NCBI RefSeq assembly: GCF_003289965.1
Contig: NZ_QMBQ01000004.1
Span: forward strand, 248,001-312,000
From: Mesorhizobium atlanticum
Lineage (GTDB): Bacteria; Pseudomonadota; Alphaproteobacteria; Rhizobiales; Rhizobiaceae
Direction of reading: 5' to 3'
Length of the DNA: 64,000 nt
This document shows, one piece after another, positions 8,584-16,603 of the stretch (position 1 is the first letter of the stretch; every line of letters starts with the position of its first letter). The translations under genes were made by a program, and so were the position numbers. The notes beneath the pieces were generated by a model. It was not told the DNA's origin. It was given only the letters and a program-made list of their open reading frames with translations, and ran no database searches.

Positions 8584-9939
8584 ATGCGTGACATCAACTT
8601 CCTCACCGAAAACAACGCCAAGCCGATCTGGCATCCGATGGCGCATCCGGCCGAAATGCGGGCGAGCCCGCCGAAGATCATCATGAAGGGCGAAGGCGTC
8701 TCGGTCACCGATGCCGAGGACCGCACCGTGCTCGATGCCGTCGGGGGCTTGTGGAACGTCAACCTCGGCTACAGCTGCGATCCGATCAAGAAGGCGATGG
8801 CGGCGCAGCTCGACGCCCTGCCCTATTATTCCGGTTTTCGCGGCACCTCGACCGGACCGTCGATCGAGCTTGCCTATGAGCTCACCGAATGGTTCGCGCC
8901 GGAAGGCATGGTGCGCGCCTTTTTCACCTCGGGCGGTTCGGACTCGGTCGAGACGGCGCTCAGGCTCGCCCGGCAATACTGGAAGATCCGCGGCCAGGGC
9001 GACCGCACCAAATTCCTGGCGCTGAAGAAGGGCTATCACGGCACGCATTTCGGCGGCGCTTCGGTCAACGGCAACGCCAACTTCCGCCGCAACTACGAGC
9101 CGCTGCTGCCAGGCGTCTTCCACACGCCGGCGCCGATGACCTATCGCAACCCGTTCGACGAAACCGATCCGGCAAAGCTCTCGAAACTCTGCGCGCGGGC
9201 GATCGAGGAAGAGATCGCCTTCCAGGGTGCCGACACCATCGCGGCTTTCATCATGGAACCGGTGCTCGGCGCCGGCGGCGTCATCGTCCCGCATGAGAGC
9301 TTCATGCCGATGGTGCGGGCGATCTGCGACCGCCACGACATATTGTTGATCGCCGATGAAGTGGTGACCGGCTTCGGCCGCACCGGCGCCTCGTCGGGCT
9401 CGCGGCTCTCAGGCACGAAGCCGGATTTCATGACCATCGCCAAGGCGATCACATCGGGCTATTTCCCGCTGGGCGCCACGATGATCGGCGCCAAGGTCGC
9501 CGAAATCTTCGAAGCCGACAAGACCAGCTTCGGCGCGATCGGCCATGGCTATACCTATTCGGGCCATCCGGTCGGCTGCGCGGCCGGCCTTGCGGCGCTC
9601 GCCGAAACCAAGCGGCTGGCCGTCAACGAGAATGCCGCCGCGCGCGGCGTCGAGCTCGGCAAGGCGCTGGAGGCGCTGAAAGAGAAGCACCAATTGGTCG
9701 GCGATGTCCGCTACCAGGGCCTGATGGCCGCGCTCGAGCTGGTCTCGGACCGCGCCGCCAAGAAGCCCGTCGACAAGAAGACGATGGCCGCCGTCGCGGA
9801 CGGCGCCTACGAGGCCGGCGTCATGCTGCGCGTCTCCGGCAACAACATCATCTTGTCGCCGCCGTTGATCATCACGGCCGCCGATGTGGCGAAGATCGCA
9901 GAGGGATTGGATGCCGGGCTGGCCGCTGCCGCGGCCTAG
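8584..9939 (+). CDS. Class III (omega) aminotransferase, aspartate aminotransferase family
   Basis: This 451-residue PLP-dependent fold-type I enzyme transfers an amino group, often the omega amine of beta-alanine, taurine, GABA or a diamine, to a 2-oxo acid. The PLP lysine is K287 in TIAKAITSGY, the cofactor Asp lies in LLIADEVVTGFGRTG, and the phosphate-binding GGSDSVETA is present. The start at 8584 follows a 21-base gap after the HAD gene. In this locus it could deaminate an imported amine to an aldehyde for the dehydrogenase at 1475-2965; this is inference from context only. Confidence 0.93.
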   Translation: MRDINFLTENNAKPIWHPMAHPAEMRASPPKIIMKGEGVSVTDAEDRTVLDAVGGLWNVNLGYSCDPIKKAMAAQLDALPYYSGFRGTSTGPSIELAYELTEWFAPEGMVRAFFTSGGSDSVETALRLARQYWKIRGQGDRTKFLALKKGYHGTHFGGASVNGNANFRRNYEPLLPGVFHTPAPMTYRNPFDETDPAKLSKLCARAIEEEIAFQGADTIAAFIMEPVLGAGGVIVPHESFMPMVRAICDRHDILLIADEVVTGFGRTGASSGSRLSGTKPDFMTIAKAITSGYFPLGATMIGAKVAEIFEADKTSFGAIGHGYTYSGHPVGCAAGLAALAETKRLAVNENAAARGVELGKALEALKEKHQLVGDVRYQGLMAALELVSDRAAKKPVDKKTMAAVADGAYEAGVMLRVSGNNIILSPPLIITAADVAKIAEGLDAGLAAAAA

Positions 9940-9940
9940 G

Positions 9941-10000
9941 GAATAGCGAGTAGCGAATAGGGGCGGTTCTTTGCTACTCGCTATTCGCTACTCACTATTC
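9941..10000. repeat. Long inverted repeat between convergent genes
   Basis: The left arm GAATAGCGAGTAGCGAATAG (9941-9960) and the right arm at 9981-10000 pair at 19 of 20 positions around a 20-base spacer. Part of the right side repeats the same CTACTCGCTATTCG unit in tandem, so alternative registers are possible. It separates the stop of the aminotransferase from the stop of the AraC gene and may act as a bidirectional terminator. I know similar sequences as dispersed elements in Mesorhizobium genomes. A degenerate relative may occur near 49056-49082. Confidence 0.7.
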
Positions 10001-10853
10001 GCTCTTTGCGCCACGCCGCCGGCGACACCCCAACCGCCTGGCGGAAGAAGCGTGAGAAATAGGCCGGATCGTTGAAGCCGGTCTCGTAGGCGATGTCCTC
10101 GACCGTGCGGATGGTGAAGAGCAGCAGGCGCTTGGCTTCGACCACGCGCCTTTCGCCGATCGCCTGGCGGACGCCTGAGCCCAGCACCTGATGCGCCGCC
10201 TTGTCGAGCAGATGCCTGGTGGTGCCGAGCTCCTCGACATAGCGCTCGACCGGCCAGTCGTCGCGAAAATGGCGGTCGATCAGCCGCCTGAGTCGGCCGC
10301 CCAGGGCGACCGCCGCGGGCACGGTGACCGCATGCGATTGCGCATCGAGCCGAGCGATGTGCGACAATGCGACCGCGATCAGCGGTGGCAGGATCTTTTC
10401 CGCGCCGGCTTGCGCCTCGGCATATTCGGCCTGGATCATGCCGATTGTCTCGCTGAGCCTTTGCCAGAGTGCCGCCTCTCCCTGACCGGTGACAAAGACC
10501 GGCTGGTCGAGCGCCAGCGCCGAATGCTCGGCGATCGCCGCGAGAGCCTCGTCGGCGATCGAAACGACGGTCGCGTCGGTGTCCGGCTCGATGTCGAACC
10601 CATGCACCACGCCGCTTGGCATGAAGCTGACCGTAGGTGCCGAAAAACTCCAGGTCCTGTCCTCGATCCGGTAGAGGCCCTGCCCGCTCGTCCAGAAGGT
10701 GATCTGCGCCATTTGCGGGTGTTTGTGCGCCAGAACTTGGCCGCGATGCACGGATGCCCGAGCCTGGACGGTCTCGACATGCAGGAAGCCGACGTCGAGC
10801 GCCCGCGCCGGCTCGCCGTAGACGAAGAATTCCGGGATAGCGGTCTGGCTCAT
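9981..10853 (-). CDS. hpaA: AraC family regulator, PobR/HpaA-like activator of 4-hydroxyphenylacetate genes
   Basis: This 290-residue protein has an N-terminal cupin-like sensor (histidine-bearing VHRGQVLAHKHPQMAQITF) and a C-terminal AraC DNA-binding domain with two helix-turn-helix motifs (about residues 195-285), ending in the typical DIAYETGFNDPAYFSRFFRQ followed by GVSPAAWR. I chose ATG 10853 over a TTG seven codons upstream. It is divergent from hpaB, 91 bases away, and HpaA of Escherichia coli is an AraC-type activator of hpaBC, so the role is inferred from family and position. The last codons lie inside the inverted repeat, so the C-terminus appears to have been shaped by it. Confidence 0.85.
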   Translation of the reverse strand: MSQTAIPEFFVYGEPARALDVGFLHVETVQARASVHRGQVLAHKHPQMAQITFWTSGQGLYRIEDRTWSFSAPTVSFMPSGVVHGFDIEPDTDATVVSIADEALAAIAEHSALALDQPVFVTGQGEAALWQRLSETIGMIQAEYAEAQAGAEKILPPLIAVALSHIARLDAQSHAVTVPAAVALGGRLRRLIDRHFRDDWPVERYVEELGTTRHLLDKAAHQVLGSGVRQAIGERRVVEAKRLLLFTIRTVEDIAYETGFNDPAYFSRFFRQAVGVSPAAWRKERIVSSE

Positions 10854-10944
10854 GAGACGCCCGAAAAAGTCCAAGCGGTTTTGCGCTTTCGTCCATAAAC
10901 CATTGCGCTGTCCGCGGCTACTCTCAAGAGATCAAGGGAGGATC

Positions 10945-12492
10945 ATGATGCGATCGGAAGATTTCCGGGCCGACAAATCGCGGCCGTTTACGGGCGCCGA
11001 ATATCTGGCCAGCCTGCGCGACGGGCGCGAGGTCTATATCAATGGCGAACGGGTGGCAGATGTCACCAGCCATCCGGCTATGCGCAATTCGGTGCGGTCA
11101 CTGGCGCGCCTTTACGACGCGCTGCACGATCCCAATCAACAGCCGGTGCTCACCTCGCCCACCGACACCGGTTCGGGCGGCTACACCCACAAATACTTCC
11201 GTGTCGCCCATTCCCCCGCTGACCTCGCCGCGCAGCAGGGTGCGATCGCGCATTGGGCGCGCATGACCTATGGCTGGATGGGCCGCACCGCCGACTACAA
11301 GGCGGCGCTGATGAACACGCTCGGCGCCAATGCCGAATGGTACGGGCCGTTCAAGGACAATGCGCGCGCCTGGCACAAACGCGCCCAGGAAGCGGTCCTG
11401 TTCATGAACCACGCGATCGTCAATCCGCCGATCGACCGCCACAAGCCCGCCGAGCAGGTGAAGGACGTGTTCGTTCACATCACCAAGGAGAACGATGCCG
11501 GCATCTGGGTGTCGGGCGCCAAGGTGGTGGCGACGTCGTCGGCGCTCACCCACTACAATTTCCTGGCGCAGAGTTCGGCGACGGTGACGGAGGATCCGTC
11601 GCTGTCGGTGATGTTCATCGTGCCGATGAACGCGCCGGGCATAAAGATGTTCTGCCGCGTCTCCTATGAGCAGACGGCCAACAGCGTCGGCCATCCCTTC
11701 GACTATCCGCTGTCGTCGCGCTTCGACGAGAACGACGCGATCCTGGTGCTCGACAACGTCTTCATCCCCTGGGAGGACGTGCTTGTGCTGCGCGATGCGC
11801 AGAAGATCCTGTCCTTCCATCCGGCATCGGGCTTCATGCATGGCTATTGCTTCCAGGGCTGCACGCGCTTTGCGGTGAAACTCGACTTCCTCGCCGGCCT
11901 GCTCGCCAAGGCGCTGCGCGCCACCGGCGGCGATGCCTTCCGCGGCAACCAGGCGGCGCTCGGCGAGGTGATTGCGCTGCGCCACATGTTCTGGAGCTTT
12001 TCCAACGCGATGGCGCACAACCCGATCCCGTGGGCGAACGGCGCGGTGCTGCCCAACCTTGAAGCCGCGCTTGCCTACCGCACCTTCATGTCGGAGGCCT
12101 ATCCGCGCGTCATCGATACGGTGCGCCGGGTTGTCGCTTCCGGTTTGATCTACCTCCCCTCCTCCGCGCGCGATTTCGACAATCCGGAGATCGACCGCTA
12201 TCTCGCGCAATATGTGCGCGGCTCGAACGACATGGGCCATGTCGAGCGCATCAAGATCATGAAGCTGTTGTGGGACGCGACCGGCACCGAATTCGGCGGC
12301 CGTCACGCGCTCTACGAGCTCAACTATGCCGGCGCGCCGGAAGAGGTGCGGCTGCAGGTCTTGAAGGGCGCCGAGCGCGGCGGCCGGCTGAAGCAGATGG
12401 AGGAACTCGTCGACCAATGCATGGCCGACTATGACGAGAAGGGCTGGACCGGCGACACCTGGCTGCCCCCGCTCGCCGCCCAGCCCAACTGA
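10945..12492 (+). CDS. hpaB: 4-hydroxyphenylacetate 3-monooxygenase, oxygenase component
   Basis: This 515-residue FAD-dependent two-component monooxygenase of the HpaB/PvcC family ortho-hydroxylates 4-hydroxyphenylacetate to homoprotocatechuate using reduced flavin supplied by HpaC. Family features include TGAEYLASLRDGREVYINGERV at the N-terminus and the central MTYGWMGRTADYKAAL block. ATG 10945 is preceded by AGGGAGG at the right distance; an upstream in-frame extension lacks a ribosome-binding site. It begins a rightward unit with hpaC. Other phenol hydroxylases share the fold, but the surrounding ring-cleavage genes support this assignment. Confidence 0.93.
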   Translation: MMRSEDFRADKSRPFTGAEYLASLRDGREVYINGERVADVTSHPAMRNSVRSLARLYDALHDPNQQPVLTSPTDTGSGGYTHKYFRVAHSPADLAAQQGAIAHWARMTYGWMGRTADYKAALMNTLGANAEWYGPFKDNARAWHKRAQEAVLFMNHAIVNPPIDRHKPAEQVKDVFVHITKENDAGIWVSGAKVVATSSALTHYNFLAQSSATVTEDPSLSVMFIVPMNAPGIKMFCRVSYEQTANSVGHPFDYPLSSRFDENDAILVLDNVFIPWEDVLVLRDAQKILSFHPASGFMHGYCFQGCTRFAVKLDFLAGLLAKALRATGGDAFRGNQAALGEVIALRHMFWSFSNAMAHNPIPWANGAVLPNLEAALAYRTFMSEAYPRVIDTVRRVVASGLIYLPSSARDFDNPEIDRYLAQYVRGSNDMGHVERIKIMKLLWDATGTEFGGRHALYELNYAGAPEEVRLQVLKGAERGGRLKQMEELVDQCMADYDEKGWTGDTWLPPLAAQPN

Positions 12493-12504
12493 CGGAGGCC
12501 GGAC

Positions 12505-13026
12505 ATGGAAACGGCCATGACGTCACAAGTCGCGAGGCTGGAATTCCGAGAGGCGATGGCCAGGGTATGCGCACCGGTCAACATCGTCACCACCGACGGG
12601 CCGGCCGGGCGCGGCGGCTTCACCGCGACCGCCATGTGCAGCGTCTCCGACGACCCGCCGACGCTGCTGGTCTGCATGAACGAACGCTCGGCGCAGACTA
12701 GCATGTTCCTCGCCAACCAGCGATTTTGCGTCAACGTGCTGACCCAGTCGCACATGCATCTGGCGGCAAAATTCGCCGGCGCGATCCGCGACATGGCCGA
12801 GCGCTATCAGGCAGCGCGCTGGCAGACCATGCCGTCCGGCATGCCGGCGCTGCTCGATGCGATCGTTTCCTTCGATTGCGAGATCGGCGCGGTGAACAAG
12901 GTCGGCACGCACAATGTGATGTTCGGCCGCGTCGTCGACATCCGCCACGGTAGCGACGAGGCGGCGCTGCTCTATGTCGGCCGCAACTACATGCAGCCGA
13001 GCGCGCTGGGGAGTTTTGGCGGGTGA
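12505..13026 (+). CDS. hpaC: Flavin reductase component of 4-hydroxyphenylacetate 3-monooxygenase
   Basis: This 173-residue flavin-reductase-like domain protein uses NAD(P)H to make reduced FAD for HpaB. Characteristic blocks are FREAMARVCAPVNIVTT, GFTATAMCSVSDDPPTLLVC and RFCVNVLT. The ATG at 12505 has GGAGG six bases upstream; a second in-frame Met lies four codons later. It begins 12 bases after hpaB. The gene stops only four bases before the stop of the convergent hpaR gene, so the two transcripts probably overlap at their 3' ends. Confidence 0.93.
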   Translation: METAMTSQVARLEFREAMARVCAPVNIVTTDGPAGRGGFTATAMCSVSDDPPTLLVCMNERSAQTSMFLANQRFCVNVLTQSHMHLAAKFAGAIRDMAERYQAARWQTMPSGMPALLDAIVSFDCEIGAVNKVGTHNVMFGRVVDIRHGSDEAALLYVGRNYMQPSALGSFGG

Positions 13027-13030
13027 GCGC

Positions 13031-13468
13031 TCAGCTTTCCGCCGACTCCGACTGGATCAGGCTCTCCAGCATGTCGAGCAGGCGCTCGTGTTCCGCGGCG
13101 CCATAGCGCTTCTCGATCGCCTCGTAGATAGCGGTACGCTCGGGCGCCAGTTCCTCGATCAGCGCCACGCCTGTCGGGCTGATGGCAAGCAGCGCGCGGC
13201 GGCCGTCATCCTTGACCTTGTTGCGGGATATGAATTCCCTCTCCTCCAGCGCTTTGATGATGCGGGTGAGGCTCGGCGGCAGGATCGAAGCGCGGTTGGC
13301 GAGCTCGGTCGCTTCCAGGGGACCGGTTTCAGCGAGAACGCGCAGCACGCGCCACTGCTGCTCGGTGATGTCGTGGCGGGCAAGCATCGGGCGGAAATGC
13401 GCCATGATCACTTCGCGGGCGCGAAGCAGAGCCATCGGCAAGGAGCGACGAGTGCTGGGCGGTAGCAA
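13031..13468 (-). CDS. hpaR: MarR family regulator of the homoprotocatechuate operon
   Basis: This 145-residue winged-helix regulator has the HpaR-type N-terminus STRRSLPMALLRAREVIM, the recognition region LANRASILPPSLTRIIKALE and the wing DDGRRALLAI. In Escherichia coli HpaR represses the meta-cleavage operon until the aromatic ligand binds. No ATG gives a sensible length. I placed the start at TTG 13468 because GGAG lies eight bases upstream and the protein then begins just before the conserved STRRSLPM block. It is divergent from hpaF across a 200-base region that carries palindromes. Confidence 0.85.
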   Translation of the reverse strand: MLPPSTRRSLPMALLRAREVIMAHFRPMLARHDITEQQWRVLRVLAETGPLEATELANRASILPPSLTRIIKALEEREFISRNKVKDDGRRALLAISPTGVALIEELAPERTAIYEAIEKRYGAAEHERLLDMLESLIQSESAES

Positions 13469-13600
13469 ATTAAGATCTCCGAAAAATCCAGTCCGGTGCG
13501 ACTCGCAACAAATATTGAGGCTCGGGTCGGAGCTATATCCGCGATTTTGTCGAGAGCGGCAATCCCACCGCGGATGGCTGCGGCCATACACAGAACGACG

Positions 13601-13643
13601 CTTGACATTCGGCCGTCAAGATGTAATTCACATGTTAACTACA
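13601..13643. promoter_or_regulatory. Putative hpaF promoter and HpaR operator
   Basis: Two nested symmetric elements sit just upstream of hpaF. CTTGAC and GTCAAG form a perfect inverted repeat at 13601-13620 that includes a good -35-like TTGACA (13602-13607). Immediately downstream, 13622-13643 is a 22-base imperfect palindrome (18 of 22 positions symmetric; half-sites TGTAATTCACA and TGTTAACTACA) overlapping the expected -10/start region. A MarR repressor bound here would block transcription of hpaF onward. The -10 box is weak, and the assignment is inference from symmetry and position. Confidence 0.55.
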
Positions 13644-13668
13644 AGCGGTGCTGCCGGCGGAGGAAACC

Positions 13669-14052
13669 TTGCCCCACATGGCGATCGAATATTCGGCGAA
13701 TCTCGACGCGAAGGTCGACATGGGCGAGCTTTGCGCGCTGGTCTCGCGCACAATCCTTGAAACCGGGCTGTTCGAACCGGGAGCGGTCAGGGTGCGCGCC
13801 TTCCGTGCCGAAGCCTATGCGATCGCCGACCTTCTGCCGGAGAACGGCTTCATCGACATGAATTTCCGCATCGGCAAGGGCCGCAGCGCGGCGGAAAAGA
13901 AAAGCGCCGGCGAGGCGATCTTCGCGGCTGTCACCGATCATCTTTTGTCTCTGTTCGCCACACCGCATTTCGCGCTGTCGCTGGAGATCCGCGAGATCGA
14001 CGCCGAGCTGAGCTGGAAGAAGAACGCCATCCATCCGCGCCTGCGTGGCTAG
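13669..14052 (+). CDS. hpaF: 5-carboxymethyl-2-hydroxymuconate delta-isomerase
   Basis: This 127-residue CHMI of the tautomerase superfamily isomerises 5-carboxymethyl-2-hydroxymuconate in homoprotocatechuate breakdown. The start is best placed at TTG 13669: GGAGG lies five bases upstream, and the protein then begins Met-Pro-His, giving the N-terminal proline used as catalytic base by this superfamily. A start at ATG 13678 would lose that proline, and an upstream in-frame codon would bury it. The family sequence IEYSANLDAKVD follows at once. It is the first gene of the hpaFEDGH unit. Confidence 0.9.
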   Translation: MPHMAIEYSANLDAKVDMGELCALVSRTILETGLFEPGAVRVRAFRAEAYAIADLLPENGFIDMNFRIGKGRSAAEKKSAGEAIFAAVTDHLLSLFATPHFALSLEIREIDAELSWKKNAIHPRLRG

Positions 14053-14075
14053 TGATCTAGAACGGGAAAGAAATC

Positions 14076-15593
14076 ATGGCGGCACTGGACGACAATCTGA
14101 GGAAGGCCGAGGCCTATCTGGAACGCTTCCGGAAGGACGGCGTGCTCAACCAGATCGGCGGCGAAGCGGTGCCTGCCGCGGACGGCTCGACCTATGAAAC
14201 GATTTCGCCGATCGACCTCAAGCCGATTGCCACCGTGGCGCGCGGCAAGGCCGCCGACATCGAACGCGCGGCAAAGGCAGCAAAGGCCGCCTTCAAGGAC
14301 TGGGCGGCGATCTCCGGCGATGCGCGCAAGAAGCTCATGCGCAAAATCGCCGACGCCATCGTGGCGCGCGCCGAGGAGATCGCCTTCGTCGAATGCATGG
14401 ACACCGGCCAGTCGTTGAAATTCATGGCGAAGGCCGCGCTGCGCGGCGCCGAGAACTTCCGCTTCTATGCCGATCGCGCGCCGGAAGCGCGTGACGGCCG
14501 CTCGCTCAGGGCGCCGGGCCAGCTCAACATGACGACGCGCGCGCCGATCGGTCCGGTCGGCGTGATAACGCCGTGGAACACGCCCTTCATGCTGTCGACC
14601 TGGAAGATCGCGCCGGCCTTGGCGGCGGGCTGCACGGTGGTGCACAAGCCGGCGGAGCTGTCGCCGCTGACCGCCCGGCTTCTGGTCGAGATCGCCGAGG
14701 AGGCGGGCCTGCCCAAGGGTGTATGGAACCTGGTCAACGGCTTCGGCGAGGATGCCGGCCGGGCGCTGACCGAGCATCCCGACATCAAGGCGATCGGCTT
14801 CGTCGGCGAGAGCCGCACCGGCTCGATGATCATGAAACAGGGCGCCGAGACGCTGAAGCGCGTGCATTTCGAGCTCGGCGGCAAGAACCCGGTCATCGTC
14901 TTCGCCGACGCCGACCTCGAGCGCGCCGCGGACGCGGCCGTCTTCATGATCTATTCGCTGAACGGCGAGCGCTGCACGTCATCGTCGCGCCTTTTGGTCG
15001 AGGCATCCGTCCACGACAGGTTCACCGATCTGGTGGCGGAGAAGGCCAGGCGCATCAAGATCGGTCATCCGCTCGATCCGGACACCGTGGTCGGACCGCT
15101 GATCCATCCCGTGCACGAAGAAAAAGTGCTGTCCTATATCGAGATCGGCAAATCGGAGGGCGCGGTGGTCGCCGCCGGCGGCGGCAAGTTCGCGGGGCCT
15201 GGCGGCGGCTGCTATGTCAGCCCGACGCTGTTCGTCGGCGCCACCAACAAGATGCGCATCGCCCAGGAGGAAATTTTTGGGCCGGTGTTGACGGCGATCC
15301 CGTTCAAGGACGAGGCCGAGGCGCTGGCTTTGGCCAACGACACGCAGTATGGCCTCACCGGCTATCTGTGGACCTCGGACGTCACCCGCGCGCTGCGCTT
15401 CACCGACGCGCTCGACGCCGGCATGATCTGGGTGAATTCAGAAAATGTCCGGCATTTGCCGACACCGTTCGGCGGGGTGAAGAGTTCGGGCATCGGCCGC
15501 GACGGCGGCGACTGGTCGTTCGACTTCTACATGGAAACCAAGAATATCGCGTTCGCCACGGCGCCGCATTCGATCCAGAAGCTCGGCGGCTGA
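14076..15593 (+). CDS. hpaE: 5-carboxymethyl-2-hydroxymuconate semialdehyde dehydrogenase
   Basis: This 505-residue ALDH-superfamily enzyme oxidises the semialdehyde released by HpaD to 5-carboxymethyl-2-hydroxymuconate with NAD+. The catalytic Glu266 lies in FELGGKNP and the nucleophile Cys300 in NGERC, with PWNTPF at about residue 166. ATG 14076 is preceded by GGGAAAG. It lies 23 bases after hpaF and 12 before hpaD. The specific name relies on its position between hpaF and hpaD as well as on similarity to HpaE, since ALDH sequences alone rarely fix the substrate. Confidence 0.93.
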   Translation: MAALDDNLRKAEAYLERFRKDGVLNQIGGEAVPAADGSTYETISPIDLKPIATVARGKAADIERAAKAAKAAFKDWAAISGDARKKLMRKIADAIVARAEEIAFVECMDTGQSLKFMAKAALRGAENFRFYADRAPEARDGRSLRAPGQLNMTTRAPIGPVGVITPWNTPFMLSTWKIAPALAAGCTVVHKPAELSPLTARLLVEIAEEAGLPKGVWNLVNGFGEDAGRALTEHPDIKAIGFVGESRTGSMIMKQGAETLKRVHFELGGKNPVIVFADADLERAADAAVFMIYSLNGERCTSSSRLLVEASVHDRFTDLVAEKARRIKIGHPLDPDTVVGPLIHPVHEEKVLSYIEIGKSEGAVVAAGGGKFAGPGGGCYVSPTLFVGATNKMRIAQEEIFGPVLTAIPFKDEAEALALANDTQYGLTGYLWTSDVTRALRFTDALDAGMIWVNSENVRHLPTPFGGVKSSGIGRDGGDWSFDFYMETKNIAFATAPHSIQKLGG

Positions 15594-15605
15594 CCGGAGA
15601 TACAA

Positions 15606-16586
15606 ATGGCCCTGCCCCAACCCAACCTCTATCCTGCCTTCAACATCGTGCGGCTCTCCCATGTCGAGCTTGCCGTCACCGATCTTGCAAAATCCCGCGC
15701 CTTCTATGTCGACACGCTCGGCCTGCAGGTGACCGACGAGACCAGCGGCGCGATCTATCTGCGCGCCATGGAGGAACGCGGCCATCATTGCATCGTGCTG
15801 CGCAAGGCGGCGACGCCGGAAGCGCGCGAGCTCGGCTTCAAGGTCTTCTCCGATGAAGACCTCGACAAGGCCGAACATTTCTTCAAGGGCAAAGGCCTGC
15901 CGGTGGAGTGGGTCGAACGGCCTTACCAGTCGCGCACCTTCCGCACCCGCGACCCGCACGGCATACCGCTCGAATTCTATTCGAAGATGGAGCGGCTGCC
16001 GCCGATCCATCAGAAATACGCACTCTACAAGGGCGTGAAGCCGCTGCGCATCGACCACTTCAACTGCTTCTCGCCCAATGTCGATGAATCGGTTGCCTTC
16101 TACAACGAGCTCGGCTTCCGCGTGACCGAATACACCGAGGACGCCGAGACCGGGAGGCTCTGGGCTGCATGGACGCACCGCAAGGGCGGCGTCCACGACA
16201 TCGCCTTCACCAACGGCCTTGGACCGCGGCTGCACCATGTCGCCTTCTGGGTGCCGACGCCGCTCAACATCATCGACCTGCTCGACCTGATGGCGACCAC
16301 CGGCTATGTCGGCAATATCGAGCGAGGGCCTGGACGGCACGGCATCTCCAACGCCTTCTTCCTCTACATCCGCGATCCCGACAACCATCGCATCGAGATC
16401 TATTGCTCGGACTACCAGACGGTTGATCCCGATCTCGAGCCAATCAAATGGGACCTGAAAGACCCGCAGCGCCAGACGCTGTGGGGTGCGCCGGCACCGC
16501 GAAGCTGGTTCGAGGAAGGCAGCGTGTTTGCGGGTGTCGAGCCGCGCAAGTCCGATCTGGCGGCCTCGCCGATCGTGGCGCCCTAA
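15606..16586 (+). CDS. hpaD: 3,4-dihydroxyphenylacetate 2,3-dioxygenase
   Basis: This 326-residue type I extradiol dioxygenase of the vicinal-oxygen-chelate fold opens the homoprotocatechuate ring next to the hydroxyls. There is an N-terminal VOC domain (HVELAVTDLAKSRAFY) and a C-terminal catalytic domain. The 2-His-1-Glu metal site is His151 (RIDHFN), His210 or 211 (RLHHVAFW) and Glu264 (HRIEIY). Family members such as those of Brevibacterium and Arthrobacter use Fe(II) or Mn(II) here. ATG 15606 is preceded by GGAG. The unrelated LigB-type HpaD of Escherichia coli does the same reaction. Confidence 0.93.
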   Translation: MALPQPNLYPAFNIVRLSHVELAVTDLAKSRAFYVDTLGLQVTDETSGAIYLRAMEERGHHCIVLRKAATPEARELGFKVFSDEDLDKAEHFFKGKGLPVEWVERPYQSRTFRTRDPHGIPLEFYSKMERLPPIHQKYALYKGVKPLRIDHFNCFSPNVDESVAFYNELGFRVTEYTEDAETGRLWAAWTHRKGGVHDIAFTNGLGPRLHHVAFWVPTPLNIIDLLDLMATTGYVGNIERGPGRHGISNAFFLYIRDPDNHRIEIYCSDYQTVDPDLEPIKWDLKDPQRQTLWGAPAPRSWFEEGSVFAGVEPRKSDLAASPIVAP

Positions 16587-16603
16587 GACCAAGGAGCACC
16601 GGC

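Noticed and set aside
9988..10896. Alternative 302-codon frame on the minus strand across the AraC gene
   Set aside because: It lacks the helix-turn-helix motifs, whereas the frame ending at 9981 encodes the full AraC domain.
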